64,000 nucleotides of DNA from an uncultured Sphingomonadaceae bacterium (lineage in GTDB: Bacteria; Pseudomonadota; Alphaproteobacteria; Sphingomonadales; Sphingomonadaceae), in assembly GCA_947494305.1 (NCBI GenBank), contig CANLUL010000002.1, positions 491,727-555,726 on the forward strand. The letters run 5' to 3'. Shown here one piece after another: positions 54,767 to 62,119 of this stretch (the stretch's first letter is position 1; every line of letters begins with the position of its first letter). Both the position numbers and the translations under genes were made by a program. The notes below the pieces were generated by a model. The model was not told where the DNA came from and searched no databases. It saw only the letters and a program-made list of their open reading frames with translations.

Positions 54767-55462
54767 ATGAACGACCTTAACAAAAGTGATCCTACAACAA
54801 TTCGCCGCCTCTATGGTCGGCGGCAAGGCCATGCGTTGCGCGATGGACAGGCGGAGCTGGTAGAGAAATTACTGCCCCAGATTTCCGTGCCGTTGGAGGA
54901 CCGCGTATCATCCCCAGACTTGTTTGGTGATAATCGACCACTGCATTTTGAGATTGGCTTTGGTTCCGGCGAGCATATGGCCGAGCGGGCCGATATGCTG
55001 CCCGATCACGGTTTTATTGGCTGTGAGCCTTATGTGAACGGTGTCGTTGGCGCATTGCAGCATGTTCGTGACCGACATTTGGCAAATATTCGCTTGCATA
55101 TGGGCAATGCATTGGATGTTTTGGAGCGTGTTCCCGATGGTGCGCTGAGTTTTGTATACCTGCTTCATCCCGATCCATGGCCCAAGGCGCGGCATGCCAA
55201 GCGGCGCTTTATGAATCATGGCCCGGTCGATCTGATTGCTGCGAAGCTAAAACCAGGTGGCGAGTTTCGCTTTGGCACCGACCATCCGGTCTATCTGGAA
55301 TGGGCGATGATGATAATGGGGCAGCGTGATGAGTTTAACTGGCTATGTGACGGTCCCAAAAGCTGGTTGGTTCGCCCTGGTGGATGGCCAGAGACACGCT
55401 ATGAGGCGAAGGCGCGCCGCAAAGGTCATGAAGTTTGGTATTTTCGATATCAGCGCAAATAA
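54767..55462 (+). CDS. trmB: tRNA (guanine-N7-)-methyltransferase
   Basis: 231 residues. Makes m7G46 in tRNA from SAM. SAM-binding motif FEIGFGSGEHMAERA, catalytic acid region LLHPDPWPKARHAKRRF and FGTDHPVYLEWA match TrmB. It lies downstream of lnt and metK, the conserved order, but separated from metK by the diguanylate cyclase. A perfect 11-bp hairpin follows three bases after the stop. Confidence 0.95.
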   Translation: MNDLNKSDPTTIRRLYGRRQGHALRDGQAELVEKLLPQISVPLEDRVSSPDLFGDNRPLHFEIGFGSGEHMAERADMLPDHGFIGCEPYVNGVVGALQHVRDRHLANIRLHMGNALDVLERVPDGALSFVYLLHPDPWPKARHAKRRFMNHGPVDLIAAKLKPGGEFRFGTDHPVYLEWAMMIMGQRDEFNWLCDGPKSWLVRPGGWPETRYEAKARRKGHEVWYFRYQRK

Positions 55463-55464
55463 TA

Positions 55465-55500
55465 GCGCCCGCTTGAAGTTTTTAGGCCGCAAGCGGGCGC
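55465..55500. terminator. Convergent hairpin between trmB and the GNAT gene
   Basis: GCGCCCGCTTG (55465-55475) pairs perfectly with CAAGCGGGCGC (55490-55500). It includes the last codons of the opposite-strand GNAT gene and probably ends both transcripts. T-runs are poor, so termination is likely but not certain. Confidence 0.55.
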
Positions 55501-56045
55501 ATCAGACTCGATTGGCTATCCGAATCTTGGCTGGCAAGATCTTGCTCAAACAGAACGCAAGTTGAGGTAGGCTCGGTTCTACCGCGTGATTGGCGCTGCT
55601 CAATCTTGCCGGATGAGCGAAACCCAAGTTTTCTAAGTACATTACCAGACGCCGGATTGTCCGTGAAATGACCGGCCGAAACATGTTGGTGACCGAGCGC
55701 CCGGGCGATGTCCAACACTGCCTTTCCGGCCTCGGTCGCAAATCCCTTCCCCCAGTGTGACCGGCGGAGCCAATAACCCATTTCCGTTTTTCCGTTGTCG
55801 TCCTTTCCCAAGCCCGCACTACCGATAAAGACTGGTGGACCGCCTGTCCGTTCGAACAATAGAAAGTTGGGGTGCAGGGGAGCTGGTTCGCTTTCCAGCC
55901 ATTGTTCAGCGTCAGCCAGCGTATAAGGCCAAGGGGCGCGGGCCAGCATTCGCACAATATCCAGATCGTTGATGGCTTCAAAGACTTCTGGCGCATCTTC
56001 CTGCCAGCCGGGTCTGAGCAATAATCTGGGCGTAATCGCAAACAT
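55482..56045 (-). CDS. GNAT family N-acetyltransferase (RimJ/RimL type)
   Basis: 187 residues from ATG 56045. Starts TPRLLLRPGWQEDAPEVFEA, the standard RimJ-like opening; the acetyl-CoA motif A is YWLRRSHWGKGFATEAGKAV (R-x-x-G-x-G/A variant) and DNPASGNVLRKLGF the second part. Likely acetylates a small molecule or protein N-terminus; target not predictable. A longer in-frame start at 56087 is rejected because the family start fits ATG 56045. It converges with trmB. Confidence 0.85.
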   Translation of the reverse strand: MFAITPRLLLRPGWQEDAPEVFEAINDLDIVRMLARAPWPYTLADAEQWLESEPAPLHPNFLLFERTGGPPVFIGSAGLGKDDNGKTEMGYWLRRSHWGKGFATEAGKAVLDIARALGHQHVSAGHFTDNPASGNVLRKLGFRSSGKIEQRQSRGRTEPTSTCVLFEQDLASQDSDSQSSLMRPLAA

Positions 56046-56171
56046 TGATACTCTCCTCTGCCAGGTCCAGTTTTCACTGGCCCCCAAATTCGAAATATAT
56101 CCCCGATCTGTTTTCGCTGATCTTCTTAGAACAGCCCGGTGACAGGTCGGTTACATTTCACACAGGGAGAT

Positions 56172-56200
56172 AAAAAAAGGGAGAGGATGACCCTCTCCCT
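56172..56200 (-). terminator. Rho-independent terminator of rplU-rpmA
   Basis: AGGGAGAGG (56178-56186) pairs with CCTCTCCCT (56192-56200) around a 5-base loop. On the minus strand a T-run (complement of the A-run at 56172-56178) follows the stem. About 70 bases past the rpmA stop. Confidence 0.9.
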
Positions 56201-56270
56201 GAAATTGGTGGTTCTTTTCGAACCCGCCGGGTCATCCTGCGATGGATAACCCTTTTATTGAATTATCCGG

Positions 56271-56540
56271 TTATTCGGCTGCTTCCGCCATGGCGTCGAC
56301 TGAGACATATTTGCGGCCGAGCTTGCCTTTGTGGAATTCCACTTTTCCATCAATGAGCGCAAATAGTGTGTGGTCTTTACCCATACCAACATTGCGACCC
56401 GGATGGGTTTTGGTTCCGCGCTGGCGGATGATAATATTGCCTGCAACAACAGCTTCGCTGCCGTATTTTTTCACGCCAAGGCGGCGACCTTCGGAGTCGC
56501 GACCGTTACGGGATGAACCACCTGCTTTTTTATGTGCCAT
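56271..56540 (-). CDS. rpmA: Ribosomal protein bL27
   Basis: 89 residues, full length. Begins [18 protein letters not shown] and contains [17 protein letters not shown], the L27 signature near the peptidyl-transferase centre. Second gene of the rplU-rpmA operon, 3 bases after rplU. Confidence 0.98.
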   Translation of the reverse strand: MAHKKAGGSSRNGRDSEGRRLGVKKYGSEAVVAGNIIIRQRGTKTHPGRNVGMGKDHTLFALIDGKVEFHKGKLGRKYVSVDAMAEAAE

Positions 56541-56543
56541 GGT

Positions 56544-57092
56544 TTAGTCTTCCTTTTTGGCAGCAGGCTTCTTGGCTGCTGGCTTCTTAGCGGCTGGCTT
56601 TTTAGCTGCAGGCTTCTTCGCCGCTGCTTTTTTGGCCGGTGCCGGTTTGTCTTCGGTTTTTGCTGCTGCTTTTTTGGCTGGCGCCTTTTTAGCAGGTGCG
56701 TCTTTCTTTTCAGCGGCAGGTTTCGCAGCTGCTTTTGATTCTTCAGCCGGTTTTGCAGCTTCCTTTTTAGGAGCAGCTTTCTTTGCGGCTTTCGAGCTAC
56801 CTACAGCGGTAATCGAAACAACCGTATGCTGTTGACGATGCCCATTTTTACGGCGGTAATTATGCCGGCGGCGTTTCTTGAAGATGATAACCTTCTCGCC
56901 TTTTTCCTGCGCAACTATTTCGCCCGTGACTTTCAAGCCCTTTGTGTCAGCGATCTTGTCACCGTCACCAGCGAGCAGAACGTCATCAAAGGTCACTTTG
57001 TCACCCGCTTCACCAACGAGTTTTTCGACTGCGATAATATCTCCTGCGGCAACTCGATATTGCTTGCCGCCGGTGCGCACAATTGCGAACAT
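56544..57092 (-). CDS. rplU: Ribosomal protein bL21 with a Lys/Ala-rich C-terminal extension
   Basis: 182 residues. The first about 103 are the L21 core ([35 protein letters not shown]). The remaining 80 are a low-complexity Lys/Ala/Pro tail containing repeated AAKKP units, histone H1-like in composition. L21 is normally about 103 residues; such tails are seen in some alphaproteobacteria. The tail is in frame with a single stop, so it is a real extension. It may bind RNA or DNA nonspecifically (inference). The 207-base gap upstream holds the operon promoter and no visible gene. Confidence 0.95.
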   Translation of the reverse strand: MFAIVRTGGKQYRVAAGDIIAVEKLVGEAGDKVTFDDVLLAGDGDKIADTKGLKVTGEIVAQEKGEKVIIFKKRRRHNYRRKNGHRQQHTVVSITAVGSSKAAKKAAPKKEAAKPAEESKAAAKPAAEKKDAPAKKAPAKKAAAKTEDKPAPAKKAAAKKPAAKKPAAKKPAAKKPAAKKED

Positions 57093-57299
57093 GGCTTAAT
57101 TCCGTTTCAAATATGTGGTTCCAACGCGCAAGTCAGTAAACGCGAGTCTTTTGGCTCACGCTGGAAAGAGTGGGCAGTTAAGCCATGGAAACGGCGGTGT
57201 CAACCAGCTTAAGGGGATTTTTTTGGCAATTTTCCGAGGAAAACCAAGCCTGCCATGTTTAGCATTGCGGCCTCTTGCCCGCATAACTAATAGAATCAT

Positions 57300-57818
57300 A
57301 TGAACGCAAAAAGCGCTATTTCAATATTGACGATGTTCGCTGTGTCGGGATGCGCGATGCAGACCGGCGATTTTCCTTCGCTTACGAAGCGACCGTATGA
57401 AGATGCGGCGCCAATTGACTCGTCTGGATCAAAACCCCCGGTGATAGCTTCAAGCCTCCCCGAACCATTGCAGATGGCTTTAAATCAGGCGCTGGCAAAA
57501 AGTAGTGAGGCGCACGGAAAATTCCTGAATAATCTTCCCGGTGTGAAAAAACGCGTTAATGCAGCGGGTGGTTCGTCGATTTCCAGCGAATCATGGGTGG
57601 TCGCGCAAATGGATTTGGCTTCCTTGGAAATGATTCGCAGCCCGTCGGTGGCTGCTTTGGCAGATGTAGACGCACTGTACCTGAAACGCCTCAACGCTGA
57701 ATTTGAAGACCAACAGCCCGGTGGCGCACAGATTATTGCAAAAAACCGCGATCAAATCCAGGCGCAGGTTAAAGCGCAGCAGGATGCAATTGATGCGATG
57801 AAAGCGCGATTGCGTTAG
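57300..57818 (+). CDS. Hypothetical lipoprotein
   Basis: 172 residues. N-terminal lipobox SGC in the sequence FAVSGCAMQ (cleavage before Cys18), so a lipid-anchored periplasmic protein. The rest is mainly helical, with C-terminal coiled-coil-like DQIQAQVKAQQDAIDAMKARLR. No family recognised; the ribosome binding site is weak. It converges with the gamma carbonic anhydrase and overlaps its stop by four bases (TTAG). Confidence 0.7.
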   Translation: MNAKSAISILTMFAVSGCAMQTGDFPSLTKRPYEDAAPIDSSGSKPPVIASSLPEPLQMALNQALAKSSEAHGKFLNNLPGVKKRVNAAGGSSISSESWVVAQMDLASLEMIRSPSVAALADVDALYLKRLNAEFEDQQPGGAQIIAKNRDQIQAQVKAQQDAIDAMKARLR

Positions 57819-58372
57819 CTTTCGGCCTCGGCAAGAGCGGCCTTGTGCGCTTTGCCGTTCTCAACATAGTGCGCGACGCCCATTTGCATGCCAATCAGCG
57901 CTGGTTCGGGCAATTCGCGCAGTCGTTTGGCCGGACTACCAACCCATAGTTCTTTTTCCAGCATATGCTTGCCTTCTGGCAGCAATGAACCCGCACCCAA
58001 CATCGCGTCGCTTTCGATTGTGCAGCCATTCATGACGGTGGCGGACAGTCCAACAAATCCGCGATCATGGATTCTACAGCCGTGGATCATCGCCATATGC
58101 CCAACCAGAACATCTTCGCCGATAATTGTTGGATAGCCATCGGGTGCCCCTGGCATCGGGCTGTCGCAATGGACGACACTGCCATCCTGAATATTGCTGC
58201 GCGCGCCAATTTCAATGCGATTGGCATCGGCGCGGATGACGCAATTATACCAGATCGAAACTTCCGGTCCGATGGTGACATCGCCGATAATCTTGCAGCC
58301 GGGTGCAATGAAGGCGCTATCGTCGATTTGCGGCGTTTTGCCATTGAAAGGCAGAATGAGAGGATCGGTCAT
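57815..58372 (-). CDS. Gamma carbonic anhydrase family protein
   Basis: 185 residues from ATG 58372, which overlaps the GNAT stop (ATGA); an earlier in-frame start is rejected. Left-handed beta-helix hexapeptide repeats (CKIIGDVTIG, VSIWYNCVIRAD, RIEIGARSNIQDG) followed by the zinc His residues in VVHCDSP, GHMAMIHGC. It is of the YrdA/PaaY type rather than the long Cam type. Likely CO2 hydration or accessory role. Last gene of hemB-GNAT-gamma CA. Confidence 0.9.
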   Translation of the reverse strand: MTDPLILPFNGKTPQIDDSAFIAPGCKIIGDVTIGPEVSIWYNCVIRADANRIEIGARSNIQDGSVVHCDSPMPGAPDGYPTIIGEDVLVGHMAMIHGCRIHDRGFVGLSATVMNGCTIESDAMLGAGSLLPEGKHMLEKELWVGSPAKRLRELPEPALIGMQMGVAHYVENGKAHKAALAEAES

Positions 58373-58908
58373 GATGGTTCTTTCGTACAATAGGTGACAT
58401 GGCGCAAGAGATTGCTGTCAGGATCAACATGCGGGTGATCAAAATCCAGATCGGACAAATGGATCATGTCCAGGCGTTCCATCACTGCTCGGCTGCGCGC
58501 GTTATTTTCGCTGGTGATCGCCCAGACCGCTTCATTTGGGAATTCTTCCGCGGCCCAGGTGATACATGCCTTTGCGGCTTCGGTGATATATCCCTTGCCC
58601 CAGGCATCGTAGGCAAGCCGCCAGCCAATTTCCAACTTGTTGGTAATAGGCGGATGGTCACCCCGGATCATACCGCACCAACCGATCAAGCGATCATCCG
58701 TTTTTGTGTCGAGAGCCCAGAAACAGACACCGTCTTTTTGCTGTTGTTTCTGCAATCGCTCAATGAGAGCTCTGACCTCATCTCGCGTCATGATGGGCCC
58801 CAAGGTCTCCCTGACCTTGGGATCGCTGTTAATTGCGTGAAAAGCGTCAAGGTCGTCATCCCGCCATTCGCGCATGACGAGGCGCTCTGTTTCAAGACGG
58901 AATGCCAT
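58369..58908 (-). CDS. GNAT family N-acetyltransferase
   Basis: 179 residues, RimJ/RimL-like: starts LETERLVMREWRDDDLDAFH; acetyl-CoA site near IGWRLAYDAWGKGYITEAAKA (Q/R-x-x-G-x-G) and SENNARSRAVMERL. It begins within the hemB stop (TAATG) and ends within the gamma CA start (ATGA), so the three genes are tightly coupled. Substrate unknown. Confidence 0.87.
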   Translation of the reverse strand: MAFRLETERLVMREWRDDDLDAFHAINSDPKVRETLGPIMTRDEVRALIERLQKQQQKDGVCFWALDTKTDDRLIGWCGMIRGDHPPITNKLEIGWRLAYDAWGKGYITEAAKACITWAAEEFPNEAVWAITSENNARSRAVMERLDMIHLSDLDFDHPHVDPDSNLLRHVTYCTKEPS

Positions 58909-59912
58909 TATCCTTGCAACAGTTTGGCCGCATCCGCCGCGAAATAGGAGAGAATTCCGGAACAGCCAGCCCGCTTAAACGCCACCAGTTTTTCCATCAT
59001 TAAGGCATCATGATCGCCAACACCGGCTGCTGCTCCGGCTTTGACCAGCGCATATTCGCCCGATACCTGATAAGCATAAACCGGCACATCAAACTGTGAT
59101 TTCGCTCGATAGATAATATCAAGATAGGCGAGACCGGGCTTGACCATTACACTGTCTGCGCCCTCCGCTATGTCCATCGCAATTTCTCGGATCGCCTCAT
59201 CGCTATTGGCGGGGTCCATCTGATAGGTTTTTTTGTCACCCTTGAGCAATCCGCCTGAACCGACAGCATCTCGGAAAGGACCATAAAAGGCGCTCGCATA
59301 TTTTGCTGAATAAGCCATGATTTGAACATTGTGATGGTCGGCATGTTCAAGTGTGTCTCGAATTGCCCCGACACGGCCGTCCATCATATCAGATGGTGCG
59401 ATAATATCTGCTCCCGCATTGGCTTGATTGAGAGATTGCTTGGTCAGAACTTCCAGCGTCCTGTCATTTTCCACATAGCCTTTGTCGCTAAGAAGGCCGT
59501 CCTGACCATGAGATGTGTAGGGATCAAGGGCGACATCGGTCAGTACACCAATCTCATCTCCCAGTGCATCCTTGATCGCCTTGGTCGCGCGGCACATTAA
59601 GTTGTCCGGATTGAGCGCTTCTGAACCATCATCACTGCGTTTTTCTGGCTGTGTATTTGGGAACAGGGCCACACAGGGTATACCAAGATCGCGCGCTTCT
59701 TTTGCACGTTCAACAATACCATCAACAGACCAGCGCGATACGCCAGGCAGGCTTGCCACCGGTTGTTCGGCTCCTTCGCCCTCAATGATGAACAAGGGCC
59801 AGATCAAATCGGCAGGGGAAAGACTATTCTCCCGCACCATATCACGGCTCCATGCCGTGCTTCTTGATCGGCGTGGGCGGGTTCGTGGATAAGCGGGCGT
59901 TATATTGGTCAT
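58908..59912 (-). CDS. hemB: Delta-aminolevulinic acid dehydratase (porphobilinogen synthase)
   Basis: 334 residues, condenses two ALA to porphobilinogen in haem synthesis. Schiff-base lysines lie in MAYSAKYASAFYGP and SVMVKPGLAYLD. The metal-binding stretch reads DVALDPYTSHGQDG instead of the Cys-rich DVCLCEYTSHGHCG, so it is the magnesium-dependent, Cys-lacking type common in alphaproteobacteria. First gene of the coupled set hemB-GNAT-gamma CA. Confidence 0.95.
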   Translation of the reverse strand: MTNITPAYPRTRPRRSRSTAWSRDMVRENSLSPADLIWPLFIIEGEGAEQPVASLPGVSRWSVDGIVERAKEARDLGIPCVALFPNTQPEKRSDDGSEALNPDNLMCRATKAIKDALGDEIGVLTDVALDPYTSHGQDGLLSDKGYVENDRTLEVLTKQSLNQANAGADIIAPSDMMDGRVGAIRDTLEHADHHNVQIMAYSAKYASAFYGPFRDAVGSGGLLKGDKKTYQMDPANSDEAIREIAMDIAEGADSVMVKPGLAYLDIIYRAKSQFDVPVYAYQVSGEYALVKAGAAAGVGDHDALMMEKLVAFKRAGCSGILSYFAADAAKLLQG

Positions 59913-60011
59913 ATCAGCGCCTTAACCCAAGGTGATATGCTACTCAACCGGCGACAAAGATTTTGACGATATCCCGCTTTTACCTTAGCCGCGCACTGAG
60001 GAGTTGAAACT

Positions 60012-60326
60012 ATGAAAACAAACGCATCGAAAATGGTGTTGTTGATATCTTGCATCGGGCTGGCGAGCTGCGGCAGTGCCGATGATGAGAACAGCTTTAG
60101 CGTTGCGATGAACAAGGGTTTTGATGAAGGCTGGACCACGGAGTTTGTTGAAAGCTGTGTTGCCGAAGCCGTGAAAGTCGGTGCGCCGGAATCCGATGCA
60201 ACGACAGCATGCGAATGTGTTTCGGGCGAATTGGCTGGCAAGCTGGACGGGATTTCCGAAAAAATAAATCCGCCAAAGGAAAAAATGAACGCAGCCCTCA
60301 AGGCTTGCGGAATTCCAGCGGGATAA
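60012..60326 (+). CDS. Hypothetical small lipoprotein
   Basis: 104 residues with GAGGAG ribosome binding site before ATG 60012. Lipobox LASC (LASCGSADD; cleavage before Cys20). The mature part carries four further Cys (VESCVAEAV, ACECVSG, LKACGIP) and is acidic. No family recognised; a small disulphide-bonded envelope protein is plausible. Divergent from hemB and convergent with the M23 peptidase gene, 3 bases away. Confidence 0.72.
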   Translation: MKTNASKMVLLISCIGLASCGSADDENSFSVAMNKGFDEGWTTEFVESCVAEAVKVGAPESDATTACECVSGELAGKLDGISEKINPPKEKMNAALKACGIPAG

Positions 60327-60329
60327 ACT

Positions 60330-61949
60330 CTAGCTGTTGATAGACTTGTTGAGGCGGCTAATTTCCCGCTCGGCTTCCGGTTTTTTGGAAGCACTTTTTA
60401 ATGTACCCAATGCCGCGCCGGGTTCGACTCGTTTTAAGCGTTGTAGTTCGGCTTTGAATTTTCGCAATTCACTGCCGCTTAGTTCAGAGCGTTGAACAAA
60501 TTTGACCGATCGCGGATTAATGGTGCGGCCATTGCGGTACAGTTCATAATGCAGATGCGGTCCGGTGGAGAGGCCGGTTGAACCGATATAGCCGATAATC
60601 TGTCCCTTACGGACCCGGCGACCATTGCTTACAGCGATGCGGCTCATATGGGCATATCCCGAAGCGAGGCCACCGCCATGTTTGATTTTTACAAATTTGC
60701 CAAAACCACCTTTGCGACCAGCAAAGGTAACTGTGCCATCCGTGACCGCATAAATCGGTTTGCCATAGCCACCACCAAAATCGAGGCCGCTATGCATACG
60801 CTTGTACCGTAAGATCGGATGACGCCGCATACCATAACCGGAAGTAATACGGCCGCCAGTGGGACGCACCAATTCACCGCGCGACTGTCCCACACCAGAG
60901 GCTTCGAACCAGTTGGTGCGGCCACCGCTTTGCCATTTTAGCATTTGCGCTTTGGGCTTGCCGCCTCGTTCCAGGCCCGCATAAATCAACTCGCCCACTT
61001 CAACTTCACCGGTTTCGGCGCGGCGATAGGATAGGACAATATCAAATTCATCGGTGCTGCGTATGTTTCGGGAAACCGACATTTTCTTGCCGATCACCTG
61101 TAGGTATTTTTGTACAGCTTCCATCGGAGCGCCTGCAGCGCGAGCAGATCGATAGAGGCTGGAACCAACCACGCCTTTGATACGCAGCGGCGTATCATCA
61201 ACCACGATCGGTTTACGATTAAGTTTTAGCGCATCACCATCGCGCATAATTTCTAGATTGAGATCAAATCGCGCACGAAAAGCAAGTTGGTCCAATGGTC
61301 GCGCCTGATTTTTGGCAGGACGACGACCCAAAACAATGTCGATATTTGTACCTGATTTAATGTCGCCAAGCGGTACGGCATTGGCCACCATATTGGTTAC
61401 CTCACGCGCTTCGCCGCTGGCTACGCCAGCTCTTTGCAAAACCCGGCGCAGGCTGTCACCTCTTCCCAGAGTTGCCTTTAGCTCAATGGAAGGGCGTTCT
61501 GGGCTTTGCGCCAGTGGCCGAACTGCGTCGGTTGCCGCCATTCTGAGGCCCGTATCTGAACCATAGGCGAGAGGAGCAATGGTTTGCGATCTGGCTTGAT
61601 CTGCAAAGGTTCCGGTCAGGGGGGCGGGTTGATGGCCCGAAATCGGCCCGAAATCGGGGAGACAAGAAATGGCGATACCGCAAAGCAGGCTTAGCGTTGC
61701 AAGACCGCGAAACCAGGTAAGGCTGCCGATATCGCGACCCAGATCAGGAATCCAGTCAACTTCTGACAGGCTGTCTTTCCAATTTTCCCATATTTCAGCG
61801 AGATTTTTCCGTGCGGGCAGGGAAGGCATATTGGCAAGCGGCGCAGCTATAGCAGCTGTGCCATCACCATAATCATCCAGATTGTCGGTACTCTTGAACA
61901 AACGGATCCCTTGCTGGTGCAAAAGCGTAAGCATTTGGCGGCTTTGCAC
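60330..61949 (-). CDS. M23 family metallopeptidase (LytM-type)
   Basis: 539 residues from a GTG at 61949 (ATG 61934 is an alternative; neither has a strong ribosome binding site). A transmembrane segment near residue 80 (LATLSLLCGIAISCL) anchors it to the inner membrane; periplasmic domains follow, with an opacity-associated/LysM-like region (about 155-330). The C-terminal LytM domain has HSGLDFGGGYGKPIYA and STGPHLHYEL, giving the zinc ligands HxxxD and HxH. Probable peptidoglycan DD-endopeptidase or activator of cell-wall hydrolysis in division. Confidence 0.88.
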   Translation of the reverse strand: MQSRQMLTLLHQQGIRLFKSTDNLDDYGDGTAAIAAPLANMPSLPARKNLAEIWENWKDSLSEVDWIPDLGRDIGSLTWFRGLATLSLLCGIAISCLPDFGPISGHQPAPLTGTFADQARSQTIAPLAYGSDTGLRMAATDAVRPLAQSPERPSIELKATLGRGDSLRRVLQRAGVASGEAREVTNMVANAVPLGDIKSGTNIDIVLGRRPAKNQARPLDQLAFRARFDLNLEIMRDGDALKLNRKPIVVDDTPLRIKGVVGSSLYRSARAAGAPMEAVQKYLQVIGKKMSVSRNIRSTDEFDIVLSYRRAETGEVEVGELIYAGLERGGKPKAQMLKWQSGGRTNWFEASGVGQSRGELVRPTGGRITSGYGMRRHPILRYKRMHSGLDFGGGYGKPIYAVTDGTVTFAGRKGGFGKFVKIKHGGGLASGYAHMSRIAVSNGRRVRKGQIIGYIGSTGLSTGPHLHYELYRNGRTINPRSVKFVQRSELSGSELRKFKAELQRLKRVEPGAALGTLKSASKKPEAEREISRLNKSINS

Positions 61950-62119
61950 CCTGTTAACAGCCTTTCTCTGTGAAGGAATAGAGTTAATGTCAAATTAACA
62001 GGAGCCGGCATTTTGACAGTTGCGGCAAGACGTGCAGATTAGCGGATATTTGGTCTACATTTGTAGATTTTGTGAGTTAGCGCTTGCCTGTCCGGCGTGG
62101 ATGCGCTGTTGTTAAGATA

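Noticed and set aside
55502-56077. Second frame inside the GNAT gene at 55482-56045
   Set aside because: Out of frame with the GNAT motifs, so a shadow and not a frameshifted copy.
56560-56780. Simple-sequence repeat in rplU
   Set aside because: It encodes the Lys/Ala tail of L21 and is not an independent repeat element.
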